NCBI RefSeq assembly: GCF_001941625.1
Contig: NZ_CP016076.1
Coordinates: 6,866,001 to 6,930,000, forward strand
DNA: 64,000 bases
Direction: 5' to 3'
Origin: Actinoalloteichus fjordicus
GTDB taxonomy: Bacteria > Actinomycetota > Actinomycetes > Mycobacteriales > Pseudonocardiaceae
Of this stretch, positions 20,189 to 28,742 are shown one piece after another (within the stretch, counting starts at the first letter, position 1; every line of letters starts with the position of its first letter). The notes under the pieces were generated by a model. That model saw only the letters and a list, made by a program, of their open reading frames with translations, ran no database searches and had not been told where the DNA came from. A program made the position numbers and the translations under genes.

Positions 20189-21534
20189 CGCCCGCCTCCC
20201 GTCGCGTCGTCGACGAGCCGGGGCTCGTCCTTGTCGTCGACGAGCCGGGGCTCGTCCTTCTGTCCGACGAGCATGCCTTCGCCCTCATCGCCGACGAGCA
20301 CGGGCTCGTCCTTCACAGTGTCGAGGTCGCGCATGCCCCTGGCCAGGATGGCGTAGACCCCGACGAGCAGCCATGAACCCGCGATCACCGCCGTGGCGAC
20401 CCGCAGGCTCGCCCCTTCGATCAGCAGCCCGGCGGCCATGACGCCCAGGGGCATGACGGCCAGCGTCGCCGCATTCTGCACGCCCATGACCCGGCCTCGC
20501 GAGGCCTCGGGCACCCGCTCGGCGAACAACACCGGCACGAGCGGACCCAGCAGTCCGGAGCCGATCCCGACGAGGAGCAGGCCGAGGGCCAACAGCAGGA
20601 AGGGCGGCAGGAACGCCACGATGGCGAGTCCGAACGAGCAGCAGGCGAGGGCGGTCAGGAAGACGGCGCGACGACTGATGCGCGCGGCCAGCACCGCATA
20701 GGCCACCGAGCCCCCGAGCATCCCGAGGGCCATCGCGCTCACCGTGTAACCCAGCAGGTCGGGGGCGCCTGCCTCGGCAAAGTAAACGGGCAGCACCAGG
20801 GCTTGCAGCGGACCCATGACCAGCACCGATCCGATGCTCAGGATGGTCAGGGCGGACAGCAGTGACGACCGGATGATGATGCGGAATCCGACGAGCAGGC
20901 CCCTCGTACCGCGCTCGGCGGGATCGGCGGCTCCGTTGGCCTCGTTCGCCGAGAGGCGGCGCACCCGACCGACCTCGGCGGGCAGCAGGCTGGTGAACAG
21001 GGCGGCCAGGGCGGGCATCACCGCCGCCGACCAGATCACCGCCTCGATCGGGAACAGGGTCAGCGCGAGCCCGGCCAGCGCCGGGCCTGCCAGGAACGAC
21101 ACCGCGAACAGGGACTCGCGGATGCCCGCCAGCCGATCGAGGTCGATCCGCCCGGCCGAGGCGATGTCCGGCAGCAGCGCGTCCCGCGCCGTCAGGCCGG
21201 GGACGTCGAACAGTGCCCCGAGGACGCCCAGCAGGATGAACAGGCCGAGGTCCAGGCCGAACACGGCGTCCACGGCCGGGAGGGCCGCGACGCTCAGCGC
21301 GCTGCCGAGGTCGGCGACGATGCTCATCCTCCTGCGCCCGAACTTGTCGATGAGCAGGCCGCCGAAGAACGCGGCGAGCAGGGCGGGGATCGCGGTGACG
21401 GCGGCGACCGTGCCCGTCGCGGCGGCATCGCCGGTCCGCTGGAAGACCAGCCAGGGCAGCGCGACGGCGATCACCGAGTTGCCGAGCAGGGAGGCGAAGT
21501 CCGCGCCGAGGAAGAACACGACGATGCGATTCAT
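20185..21534 (-). CDS. MFS transporter, MerR-controlled efflux candidate
   Basis: A 449-residue, 12-helix major facilitator, starting RIVVFFLGADFASLLGNS, of the type often annotated as a multidrug exporter. The loop GGLLIDKFGRRR after helix 2 is the MFS motif A. The C-terminus carries four degenerate 9-residue repeats (DEPVLVGDE, GEGMLVGQK, DEPRLVDDK, DEPRLVDDA) that come from a palindromic DNA repeat. The ATG at 21534 lies 7 nt from the predicted -10 box and has no ribosome binding site, so the mRNA is probably leaderless. It is co-transcribed with the MerR gene; the substrate is unknown. Confidence 0.88.
   Translation of the reverse strand: MNRIVVFFLGADFASLLGNSVIAVALPWLVFQRTGDAAATGTVAAVTAIPALLAAFFGGLLIDKFGRRRMSIVADLGSALSVAALPAVDAVFGLDLGLFILLGVLGALFDVPGLTARDALLPDIASAGRIDLDRLAGIRESLFAVSFLAGPALAGLALTLFPIEAVIWSAAVMPALAALFTSLLPAEVGRVRRLSANEANGAADPAERGTRGLLVGFRIIIRSSLLSALTILSIGSVLVMGPLQALVLPVYFAEAGAPDLLGYTVSAMALGMLGGSVAYAVLAARISRRAVFLTALACCSFGLAIVAFLPPFLLLALGLLLVGIGSGLLGPLVPVLFAERVPEASRGRVMGVQNAATLAVMPLGVMAAGLLIEGASLRVATAVIAGSWLLVGVYAILARGMRDLDTVKDEPVLVGDEGEGMLVGQKDEPRLVDDKDEPRLVDDATGGGR
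20212..20310. repeat. 27-bp periodic repeat with GACGAGCC/GGCTCGTC palindromes
   Basis: Inside the 3' end of the MFS gene the palindrome GACGAGCCGGGGCTCGTC occurs at 20212-20229 and 20239-20256, with a one-base variant at 20293-20310. Spacing follows a 27-bp unit with a degenerate third unit. Each copy can form an 8-bp hairpin in DNA or mRNA immediately before the coupled MerR gene. Confidence 0.8.
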
Positions 21535-21541
21535 GCAGGCC

Positions 21542-21572
21542 AGCCTGCCGCCCTGACGTAGCGTCAGGGCAA
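21542..21572 (-). promoter_or_regulatory. MerR-type promoter and operator
   Basis: On the minus strand, -35 TTGCCC (21572-21567) and -10 CAGGCT (21547-21542) are separated by an over-long 19-bp spacer. The spacer region holds the inverted repeat CCCTGACG-TAG-CGTCAGGG (21551-21569). This is the classical MerR promoter geometry. The predicted transcription start coincides with the MFS ATG at 21534. Confidence 0.8.
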
Positions 21573-21793
21573 CTGCCGATCGGTGGCCGAGGCCGCACTG
21601 TGCCCGAGGCCGGGTGCTCCGGCGATCGACGACTCGGCGATCACGGCGGGACCCCGCTGACGTGGTGAAGCCGAGGTCGGGTCCCGCTGCGGCGCTGGGC
21701 GGGATCGGCTGCACGGTCGACGCAGCCAGTCGGGATCGTCGCCCGCCATGAGGTCCGGGGTCGAACGGCGATGCCCTGTTCGGCGGTGGCCGA

Positions 21794-22396
21794 TCAGGAA
21801 TCCGGGTAGAGCCGGACCAGCTCGGCTCGCAGCATCTCCCTGGCCGCCGACCGGGGATCCGGATCGCTGTCGATCAGTGCGTTGACCACGGCGCCGTCGA
21901 CCAGCGCGATCAGTCGAGCCAGCCCGGCACGATCGACGGGCATCGCCGAGCGGGTGAAGGCCTCCGAGAGCACCTCGCTCAGGTCCTGACCGAGTTCCCT
22001 GATCAGCGGAGCGAGGGCGGGCCTGCGTCCGGTGGTGACCAGCCGCTCGTAGCGAACGAGGATCAACTCCGACTGGCTGCCGCGCGTGGCGGAGCCGAGC
22101 AGCAGGTCGAGCATCAGCTCCACCACCGTGTCCACACTGCGTCGGCGCTCGGCCAGCTCGCCGAGGCGGTCCCTGGCGCGGGTCAGCTCGACGTGTGCCG
22201 TGTGCTTGACGGCCTCGGCGAGCAGGTCATCCAGTGAGGAGAAGTAATAGGTGGTCGAGGCCAGGGGGACGCCCGCCCGCTCGGCCACCGCTCGATGCCG
22301 CACGACGTCGAAGCCGCCCTCCACCAGCAGGTCGGCCGCCGCCTGGACCAAGGCCTGCCTGCGTCGTTCCCCCTTGGGGGTGCTCGCGCTCGTCAT
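21794..22396 (-). CDS. TetR-family repressor next to SMR transporter
   Basis: A 200-residue TetR-type regulator. The N-terminal HTH includes GERRRQALVQAAADLL and AERAGVPLASTTYYFSS. The C-terminal ligand domain is helical (MLDLLLGSATRGSQSELILV). ATG 22396 is preceded by GGAGG. It follows the SMR transporter gene on the same strand, 145 bp away, and probably represses it through the GTACG/CGTAC palindrome at 22886-22897. The ligand is probably the exported cation. Confidence 0.9.
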   Translation of the reverse strand: MTSASTPKGERRRQALVQAAADLLVEGGFDVVRHRAVAERAGVPLASTTYYFSSLDDLLAEAVKHTAHVELTRARDRLGELAERRRSVDTVVELMLDLLLGSATRGSQSELILVRYERLVTTGRRPALAPLIRELGQDLSEVLSEAFTRSAMPVDRAGLARLIALVDGAVVNALIDSDPDPRSAAREMLRAELVRLYPDS

Positions 22397-22541
22397 CGGA
22401 CCTCCGCCGCCGGAACACATGCGTCTCGAGAGGGCCATGCTGCCATGCGGGTGGCCGTCGCCGAACCGGCTGACCGCCGTCGGACCCGTTCTCGCTGGTC
22501 CGGGGCGGGTTCACCGATCAAAGCCGGGATCGACGGGCCAA

Positions 22542-22865
22542 TCAGTGACCGCCGCCTGCAAGATTCAGCCCGATGATTCCCGCGACGATCAGCACCAGCG
22601 AGACGATCTTGAGGGTCGAGACAGAGTCCCCGAGCCAGATCATCCCGATGATCGCGGTGAGCGACGCACCGATGCCGGTCCAGACCGCGTAGGCGGGGCC
22701 GACCGGCAGTTCGCGCAGCGCCCAGGCCAGGCCGCTGAAACTGACGGCCGCCAGGACGGCGAAGCTCACCGTCGGCCACAGCCGGGAGAAGCCGTTCGAC
22801 AGCTTCAACGAGATCGCCCAGCCCGCCTCGAACACCCCGGAGATGATCAACACCAGCCACGCCAT
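22542..22865 (-). CDS. SMR family efflux protein (SugE/Gdx-like)
   Basis: A 107-residue four-helix small multidrug resistance protein. The conserved membrane glutamate is E13 (SGVFEAGWAI). The following LKLSNGFSRLWPT resembles the SugE/Gdx subgroup, known as guanidinium/quaternary-amine exporters, more than EmrE. SMR proteins act as antiparallel dimers driven by proton exchange. ATG 22865 with GAGAGG upstream; an in-frame extension to 23231 lacks coding character. It is likely repressed by the downstream TetR gene product. Confidence 0.92.
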   Translation of the reverse strand: MAWLVLIISGVFEAGWAISLKLSNGFSRLWPTVSFAVLAAVSFSGLAWALRELPVGPAYAVWTGIGASLTAIIGMIWLGDSVSTLKIVSLVLIVAGIIGLNLAGGGH

Positions 22866-22885
22866 CGTTACCCTCTCCAATTCCT

Positions 22886-22897
22886 GTACGGTCGTAC
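22886..22897. promoter_or_regulatory. Candidate TetR operator upstream of SMR gene
   Basis: GTACG-GT-CGTAC is a 12-bp inverted repeat 20 nt before the SMR start codon, in the position of a promoter-proximal operator. GTACG-type palindromes are frequent TetR sites; binding by the neighbouring TetR is inferred. Confidence 0.6.
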
Positions 22898-23338
22898 CAC
22901 TATTTCGCACCCGAGCGTATCCGACGACGACACGACGGGCTCGTCCCAGGGCGTTGGGCGGCGAGACGCTCGGAGAAAGAAGGAGAAGAGTGCAGCTGAA
23001 GGAGACCATGACTCGGCGATCTGAGCGATTCGCGGCGGCGTCAGCCGGAGCGCGACCTGCCACCTCAGGCGGCAGGCCCGCGCGGCGGCGGGAGACGTGG
23101 GACGACGGGTCGGGCGGCGCGAGACGGGCAAGGGCCGACCGGAGACGACGGCGACGGAGGACAAGGCGAGACGAGCCGACGGCGACGACCGCGAAACCGG
23201 GAAGCGCGCAGCGGCGAAGCCGAGCCGCCATGGACAGGCCGTGCGGCCGTCGGCGCGTCTCGGCACCCGCGCCGCCGTGGCCGGACCGCCGAGGCCGGCT
23301 CGCCCCGTCAGCGGCGAGCCGTCAGACCCGGATCGTCG
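22898..23338. other. Intergenic stretch without recognised gene
   Basis: About 440 bases between the SMR promoter and the 3' end of the 23339-24052 gene. Strongly GC-rich, mixed composition; open frames here lack start signals and coding bias. No repeat or RNA was recognised. Confidence 0.45.
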
Positions 23339-24052
23339 CTACAACCGGTCCGCGAGGCGACTGAGGAGATCGCCGACCTCATCGGCATGGGGTGCGTCGC
23401 CCGAGCCCTGTCGCGGCTCCACCGTCACGGTCAGCAGCTCGCCGTTCGCCGTGGAGATGGAGGCGTTCACGCCCTCCTCGGGAAGCTCGGCGGCGGTCGG
23501 GCTGCCGGCGGGCTCCGGGGCCAGCACGACCGACAGCACCCCGATGCCCGAGTCGTCCTGGACCTCGACGCTCACCGCTCTGGCGCCGGGCAGGCAGTTG
23601 AGAGCGGCGGGCTGCGGCGTCTCGTCGGCGGTCTCGGGCAGTTCCTGGGCCAACAGATCGGCGAGCACCGGGTCCACCTCGCCGCAGCCGTCCTGGAATC
23701 CGGTCTCCGCGCTGCTCATCGGCGATCCCTCGCTCGCGGTCGGACCGGACTCCTGCGAGGACTCGGGGAGGGGTTGCACCATGACGCTGGGAGACCGCTG
23801 GTCCTCCGAGGGCGCCTCAGTCTGTGCCAGGTCGCCGCTCGGTCCTGGTCCGTCGAATCCCGGCAGCAGTCCACCCAAGACGAGACCGCCCGTCAACACG
23901 GCCACGCCGAGCACCGAACCGCCCGCCGCCGTCATCCGGCGCCGCACCGTCACCCGGTGCGACGTGCGCACGACGTCCTGCTCGTCGAACGAGGCGGGTG
24001 GCGCGTCGCCGACCGCATCGTGGAACAGCCCGGACAGCTTCTTCTCATCCAT
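23339..24052 (-). CDS. Single-pass membrane protein paired with SigE-family sigma (putative anti-sigma)
   Basis: A 237-residue protein with a short cytoplasmic N-terminus (MDEKKLSGLFHDAVGDAPPA), basic VTVRRR, a membrane segment (about 44-66), and an acidic extracytoplasmic domain with two cysteines (DGCGEV and LNCLPG). It begins 39 bp after the stop of the SigE-family sigma gene and repeats the architecture of the 17735-18619 protein, so a regulatory partner role is likely. The extracytoplasmic part is not recognised. Confidence 0.68.
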   Translation of the reverse strand: MDEKKLSGLFHDAVGDAPPASFDEQDVVRTSHRVTVRRRMTAAGGSVLGVAVLTGGLVLGGLLPGFDGPGPSGDLAQTEAPSEDQRSPSVMVQPLPESSQESGPTASEGSPMSSAETGFQDGCGEVDPVLADLLAQELPETADETPQPAALNCLPGARAVSVEVQDDSGIGVLSVVLAPEPAGSPTAAELPEEGVNASISTANGELLTVTVEPRQGSGDAPHADEVGDLLSRLADRL

Positions 24053-24091
24053 CCGAACCCACCTCCTCGCGGCACTGTGCGGCCATCCAGC

Positions 24092-24610
24092 TCATGATGC
24101 CGACCTCAGATCATCCAAAGCGTCGCCGAGAACACTCCGCAGCGACTCCAGACCTCGGGCGGTCTGACTCTTCACCGTGCCCTCCGTGCAGCCCAGCACC
24201 GCTGCCACGCCCGACACGTCCAGACCCTCCAGGAACCTCAGCACCAGCACGGCGCGCTGCCGGGGCGCGACCTGCTGAAGCCCGGCCAACAGGGTCTGCC
24301 TGGTGGCGACCCGGTCCGCCGTCCCCGGCGCGCTGTCCGGCTGGTCGGGCAGCTGGTCGACGAAGTGCTCTCGTCGCCACGGCCGCCGCGTCTCGTCGAT
24401 CATCGCCCGGACCACGACCCGGCGGACATAGGCGTCCAACGCCTCACGGTCGCGGATCTTGTGCCACCGACGATGCAGCGTCACGAAGGCAGTCTGAGCG
24501 AGGTCGTCCGCACGATGCCAGTCGCCGCACAGCAGATATGCCATCCGACGCACCGCCTCCCGCCGAGCCGCGAAGTACGTCGCGAACTCCTGCTCCTCAC
24601 GCTGGTCCAC
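24092..24610 (-). CDS. SigE-family ECF RNA polymerase sigma factor (second)
   Basis: A 172-residue ECF sigma factor with region 2 RRMAYLLCGDWHRADDLAQTAF and region 4 QVAPRQRAVLVLRFLEGLDVSG plus EGTVKSQTARGL. I chose GTG 24610 (VDQREEQEF) because GGAG lies about 10 nt upstream and the conserved domain begins just after. An ATG at 24673 in the same frame is possible but lacks a ribosome binding site. It is closely related in layout to the 18616-19164 sigma factor, also followed by a membrane protein gene. Confidence 0.9.
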   Translation of the reverse strand: MDQREEQEFATYFAARREAVRRMAYLLCGDWHRADDLAQTAFVTLHRRWHKIRDREALDAYVRRVVVRAMIDETRRPWRREHFVDQLPDQPDSAPGTADRVATRQTLLAGLQQVAPRQRAVLVLRFLEGLDVSGVAAVLGCTEGTVKSQTARGLESLRSVLGDALDDLRSAS

Positions 24611-24851
24611 GCGGAACTCTCCGCTCCTGGTCTCTATGTCTTCAGACGGAACATCCCCGCCAGACGGTTGCATGTGCGCGTTCGGCCCGCCGAGCCGGCC
24701 TGGGCGAAGCAGGCGGACCAGCGGGCGTGGTCGAATCAGACGGTGCAGGACAAGTCAGACATGCCTTCAGGAGAATCCTCTCGATCAGGCGGCGAAGTCC
24801 CGACGAAACGCCGTCTTCGCACCGCCGTCTCGACTGTGGTGTGATCTGTTC

Positions 24852-25865
24852 GTGACCAAACTACCGCCTATCGATCTCCGATCCGACACCGTCACCCGCC
24901 CCGACAAGACCATGCGCAACGCCATGGCCGATGCCGAGGTCGGCGACGACGTCCTCGACGGCGACCCCACCATGCGCGCATTGGAGGAGCGCGTGGCAGG
25001 CCTGCTCGGCACGGCCGCCGCCCTCTGGGTCCCGACCGGATGCATGGGCAACGCCATCGCGCTGATGCTCCACCTCCGGCGGGGCGACGTCTTCCTCGCC
25101 GCCGAGCACGCGCACGTCCTGCACAACGAGCTGGGCACCGCCGCCTGGCTGGCGGGCGGGATGCCCCGCACCCTGCCGTGGACCGACGGAGCGGGTCGTC
25201 TCTCGCCGTCGGACGTGGCCGAGGCCGCCGCCGCCGAGGGGCCGTACTACTCGCTGCGCACCACGCTGCTGTGCCTGGAGAACACGCACAACGCCGCGGG
25301 CGGGGTCGTGACGCCGCCCGACGAGCACGCGCTGCTCGTGTCGGCCGCCTCGGCGGGCGGGCTGCGGGTACATCTGGACGGGGCTCGGCTGTGGCATGCC
25401 GCGATCGCGATGGAGGTGCCGCCTGCCGCCCTGACCGTCGGCGTCGACACCGTCCAGGTCTGCCTGAGCAAGGGGCTCGGGGCGCCCGTCGGATCGGTCA
25501 TCGCCGGTTCCGTCGAGTTCATCGCCGAGGCCCGTCGCGTCCGCAAGATGCTGGGCGGCGGCGTCCGACAGGGCGGCGTCCTCGCAGCGGCGGGCCTGGT
25601 CGCCCTGGACCGGATCGACCAGCTCGGCAAGGACCACGCGAACGCGACCTTCCTGGCCAAGGGCCTGGTCGAACTGGGCTGGGAGGTCGATCTGCCGCAG
25701 ACCAACATCGTGCTCGCCTCGGTAGCCGACGTCCGATCGACGCTGGAGCGGCTCGCGAGCCAGGGAGTCCTCGCAACGCCCATGGCCGGCCGGGTCCGCT
25801 TCGTCACTCACCGAGACGTCACCCGCAGCGACCTGCGAACAGTGCTGCGCCGAATCGCCCGCTGA
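24852..25865 (+). CDS. Low-specificity L-threonine aldolase
   Basis: A 337-residue PLP enzyme cleaving L-threonine or L-allo-threonine to glycine and acetaldehyde. Typical segments are IDLRSDTVTRPDKTMRNAM and VGDDVLDGDPTMRALEE at the N-terminus, and the PLP lysine in VCLSKGLGAPVGS. ENTHNAAGG and HLDGARLW are family-conserved. GTG 24852 is the best start; no clear ribosome binding site is visible, so a weak or leaderless start is possible. It is divergent from the sigma factor gene. Confidence 0.93.
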   Translation: MTKLPPIDLRSDTVTRPDKTMRNAMADAEVGDDVLDGDPTMRALEERVAGLLGTAAALWVPTGCMGNAIALMLHLRRGDVFLAAEHAHVLHNELGTAAWLAGGMPRTLPWTDGAGRLSPSDVAEAAAAEGPYYSLRTTLLCLENTHNAAGGVVTPPDEHALLVSAASAGGLRVHLDGARLWHAAIAMEVPPAALTVGVDTVQVCLSKGLGAPVGSVIAGSVEFIAEARRVRKMLGGGVRQGGVLAAAGLVALDRIDQLGKDHANATFLAKGLVELGWEVDLPQTNIVLASVADVRSTLERLASQGVLATPMAGRVRFVTHRDVTRSDLRTVLRRIAR

Positions 25866-26017
25866 AGCGACGTCTGCGACGACCGCCTGCCGACTCCGCC
25901 GCCGACCGCCGACTTCCGCAACGGACGCCCCTCGTCCGCGGATGACCGCCTCCGCAGCAGGCGGCAAGGATGGACGGCAGGCTCAACAAGATCGTGCCGA
26001 GACCCCTGGAGGACGCC

Positions 26018-26635
26018 ATGCCGACGACCGAACCCGACATCCGCTGGGTGGTATTCGACTACGGAGAGGTGATCAGCCGCCGCACGGCTGCCCTGCCCGA
26101 GCTGGCCGCCACGCTCGGCGTCACCCCGCAGCGGTTCGAAGAGGCCTACTGGGCCGTCCGTGATCCGTACGACCGGGGTTGCGCGGACCTCGACTACTGG
26201 CGATCCGTGGGCGACCAGCTGGGGGTCGAGGTGGACGAGGACGTCTCCGCCACGCTGACCGGGATCGACGTCGCAGGCTGGCTGCACACGGATGCGGCGA
26301 CCCTGGCGCTGCTCGCGGAACTGGACGAGAGCGGCGTGCCGTTAGCGCTGCTCTCCAACGCGCCGACGACCTTCGCGCGGACCGCCGAGCAGCAGCCGTG
26401 GACCCGGCACTTCCGCACCCTCGTGTTCTCGGGTGACCTCGGCATCGCCAAGCCCGACCCCGCGATCTGGCGCGGCCTCGTCGAGACGCTCGGCACCGAG
26501 CCCGGTCACTGCCTCTTCCTCGACGACCGTCAGACGAACGTGGTCGGCGCCAGGACGGCCGGTCTGTGGGCCGAGGCCTGGAACGACGCGGCGAGCATCC
26601 GCCGTCGGTTGACGGAGCTGGGCGTACTCGGCTGA
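26018..26635 (+). CDS. HAD-superfamily hydrolase
   Basis: A 205-residue haloacid-dehalogenase-type phosphatase. Motif I is VVFDYGEVIS, in which the second aspartate of the usual DxD is glycine, as in FDxGGV-type subfamilies. Motif II is ALLSNAP, motif III uses the lysine in GIAKPDPAIW, and motif IV is LFLDDRQTN. The substrate is unknown. ATG 26018 is supported by GGAGG 6 nt upstream; an in-frame ATG at 25970 lacks such a site. Confidence 0.9.
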   Translation: MPTTEPDIRWVVFDYGEVISRRTAALPELAATLGVTPQRFEEAYWAVRDPYDRGCADLDYWRSVGDQLGVEVDEDVSATLTGIDVAGWLHTDAATLALLAELDESGVPLALLSNAPTTFARTAEQQPWTRHFRTLVFSGDLGIAKPDPAIWRGLVETLGTEPGHCLFLDDRQTNVVGARTAGLWAEAWNDAASIRRRLTELGVLG

Positions 26636-26808
26636 GGCGATCGCCGAGCAGGGTCGCCCACCGACCCGCGCTCGGCGGAGCCGCCTCCCCCGCACAGCGT
26701 CCTTCCTCGCCCGTCCGCACCCGGTCGATCGCCCAGGCCGTCCTCGCCGAGCAGGCTCGCGCCGAAGGGAGGTGCGCCTGCCTCGGCGATCCGCCGAGCC
26801 GGACCCGG

Positions 26809-26982
26809 CTACGGAAGCTGCTTCTTGTTGCCGCTCTTGAGCGCACCAACGGCCGCCGTCACCACGAACAGCACGCCACCCACGATCGCCAGCCAGAACA
26901 GTCCCTTGACGACGGCGCCCAGGACAGAGAGTGCCAGCCAGACGACGAGCAGTACGCCGACGACCTTCCACACAGTCGACAC
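26809..26982 (-). CDS. Small two-helix membrane protein
   Basis: A 57-residue hydrophobic protein with two predicted membrane helices (residues about 4-22 and 25-45) and a basic tail ending in SGNKKQLP. GTG 26982 has GGAGG about 8 nt upstream, which favours it over longer frames from 27141. Small proteins of this type are common in actinobacteria; the function is unknown. It converges with the HAD gene. Confidence 0.75.
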   Translation of the reverse strand: MSTVWKVVGVLLVVWLALSVLGAVVKGLFWLAIVGGVLFVVTAAVGALKSGNKKQLP

Positions 26983-27508
26983 GAAAGAGCCTCCATTCCA
27001 CGGCGCGGGAGCACCGCTCCCCCAGCTTCGCATGAGCTGGTGCGGGGACAAGAAGTCGACACCAGACATCAGGGAAAGCTCAGGGCATCCCCGACCCGCC
27101 GCCGACGGGCGGGTGCGGGGCCACGGGTGCCAGGTCGCCAAGGGGACCCGAGTGGCGCGGCGCCGACGCGGAGCGGCACCCGGCGGGACCGGGCAGGCGG
27201 TGCCCGGGGCGGGGCTGCCGCCGGACGAGATCGAATCGCGTCACGATCAGGCCGGTCGATCTCGGGACTGCCCAGCCCGACTCGGCGACTTCGGGGGCGG
27301 CGACTTCGGGGGCGGCGACTTCGACCGGGCAGGGTCGAGGCGGCGGGGCGGGCAGGCCGAGGCGGGCGTCGCATACCGCGTCAGGAACGGAACCGCAGCC
27401 TCCCGACCGCCGCCGACCGGCGCGCATCGCCGGACCCCCTCCGCCGCAGGCGCCGACGACGCATCCCGCCCAACCCCGCCGCCGAACCTGCGGACCTAAT
27501 CTGGCGTC
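26983..27508. other. Intergenic stretch with short tandem repeat
   Basis: 526 bases before the aminotransferase gene. The main feature is a 15-bp tandem unit GGCGACTTCGGGGGC at 27284-27324 (2.7 copies). Open frames on both strands are composition artefacts. A -10 TAATCT at 27497-27502 serves the aminotransferase gene. Confidence 0.5.
27284..27324. repeat. 15-bp tandem repeat, 2.7 copies
   Basis: Unit GGCGACTTCGGGGGC at 27284-27298 and 27299-27313, with a partial third copy to 27324. Non-coding by position; function unknown. Confidence 0.7.
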
Positions 27509-28687
27509 ATGCCAGCAGCACTCGATCCACTGCGCGTCGCGACCCGAGCGCAGGTTGCACCCTTCTACGTGATGAACGTCGTCTCGGCCGCCGCGAAGCG
27601 GGCCAGAGAGCACGGCGACGTGGTGTCACTCGTGGCGGGGCAGCCCTCCTCACCCGCCCCCACCGCCGTTCGCGCCGCCGCCGCCGAGGCGTTGAACACC
27701 ACCACCCTCGGCTACACCGAGCAGCTGGGAACGCAGGAGCTGCGGGCCGCCGTCGCGGGCCATTACCGGACCCGTTACGACCTGGCCGTCGCCCCGCAGG
27801 ACGTCGTCGTCACCTCGGGTGCCTCCGGCGCGTTCCTGCTCGCGTTCCTCGCCTGTTTCGAGGCGGGCGACCGAGTGGCACTGGCCCGACCCGGCTACCC
27901 GGCCTATCGCAACATCCTCCGCGCCCTGGGCTGCGAGGTCGTCGAGCTGCCCACCGGCCCCGAGACCCGGTTCCAGCCGACGGCGGCCATGCTGGCGGCA
28001 CTGGACGAGCCGGTGCGCGGGCTGATCGTGGCGAGCCCGGCCAATCCGACCGGCAGCGTGGTGAGCCCCGCCGAACTGGGCGCGCTGTCCGACTGGTGCG
28101 GGGCCAACGGCGTCCGGCTGATCAGCGACGAGATCTATCACGGCATCTCCTACGGTGCCGAGACCGCGTCGGCCTGGCAGTTCAGCCGGGACGCCGTCGT
28201 CGTGCACTCCTTCTCGAAGTACTGGTCGATGACGGGCTGGCGGCTGGGCTGGGCACTGGTGCCCGAGGGCCTGCGGTCGGCCGTCTCGGCGTTGGCGGGC
28301 AACTTCACCGTCTGCCCGTCCTCGCTGGCCCAGCAGGCGGCGCTCGCCGCGTTCACCCCGGAGAGCTATGCCGAGGCCGATGCACAGGTCGTCCGCTATC
28401 GCACGAATCGAGACCTGCTGCTGCGCGGACTGAGCGAGCTGGGCATCACCCGAGTCGCCCCGGCCGACGGGGCGTTCTACGTCTACGCCGACGTCTCGCA
28501 CCTCACCGAGGACAGCATGGGCTTCTGCGAGCACCTGCTGGCCGACACCGGGGTGGCCGTCGTACCGGGGATCGACTTCGACCCGATCGACGGCGGCCGC
28601 TTCGTGCGCATGTCGGTGGCCGGTTCGACGGAGGATGTCGCCGAGGCCCTGCGCAGGCTGGGCCCGTGGCTGGCCCGCCGCAGCTGA
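27509..28687 (+). CDS. Class I/II PLP-dependent aminotransferase
   Basis: A 392-residue fold-type I aminotransferase. PLP-site features are the SGASGAF loop, VASPANPTGSV, the aspartate in LISDEIYHG, and the lysine in VHSFSKYWSMTGWRLGW; the terminal arginine is in GRFVRMSV. The family includes aspartate and aromatic aminotransferases; the donor/acceptor pair cannot be set from sequence. TAATCT (27497-27502) ends 6 nt before the ATG, so a leaderless transcript is likely. No operon partner. Confidence 0.92.
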   Translation: MPAALDPLRVATRAQVAPFYVMNVVSAAAKRAREHGDVVSLVAGQPSSPAPTAVRAAAAEALNTTTLGYTEQLGTQELRAAVAGHYRTRYDLAVAPQDVVVTSGASGAFLLAFLACFEAGDRVALARPGYPAYRNILRALGCEVVELPTGPETRFQPTAAMLAALDEPVRGLIVASPANPTGSVVSPAELGALSDWCGANGVRLISDEIYHGISYGAETASAWQFSRDAVVVHSFSKYWSMTGWRLGWALVPEGLRSAVSALAGNFTVCPSSLAQQAALAAFTPESYAEADAQVVRYRTNRDLLLRGLSELGITRVAPADGAFYVYADVSHLTEDSMGFCEHLLADTGVAVVPGIDFDPIDGGRFVRMSVAGSTEDVAEALRRLGPWLARRS

Positions 28688-28742
28688 CCACCCGGTCGGC
28701 GCGGCGCATCCCGCGTACCGGCGGATGCGTCGCGCCCGCTGG

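Noticed and set aside
20212-20310. Regular palindromic repeats as a CRISPR array
   Set aside because: Units are only 27 bp in total with no variable spacers, and lie inside a coding sequence.
24636-24851. Longer N-terminus for the threonine aldolase
   Set aside because: Upstream codons overlap the divergent sigma gene start and encode Arg/Ser-rich, non-family sequence.
27080-27613. Minus-strand frame in the gap before the aminotransferase gene
   Set aside because: Low-complexity Arg/Pro/Gly sequence including the 15-bp repeat; no start signal.
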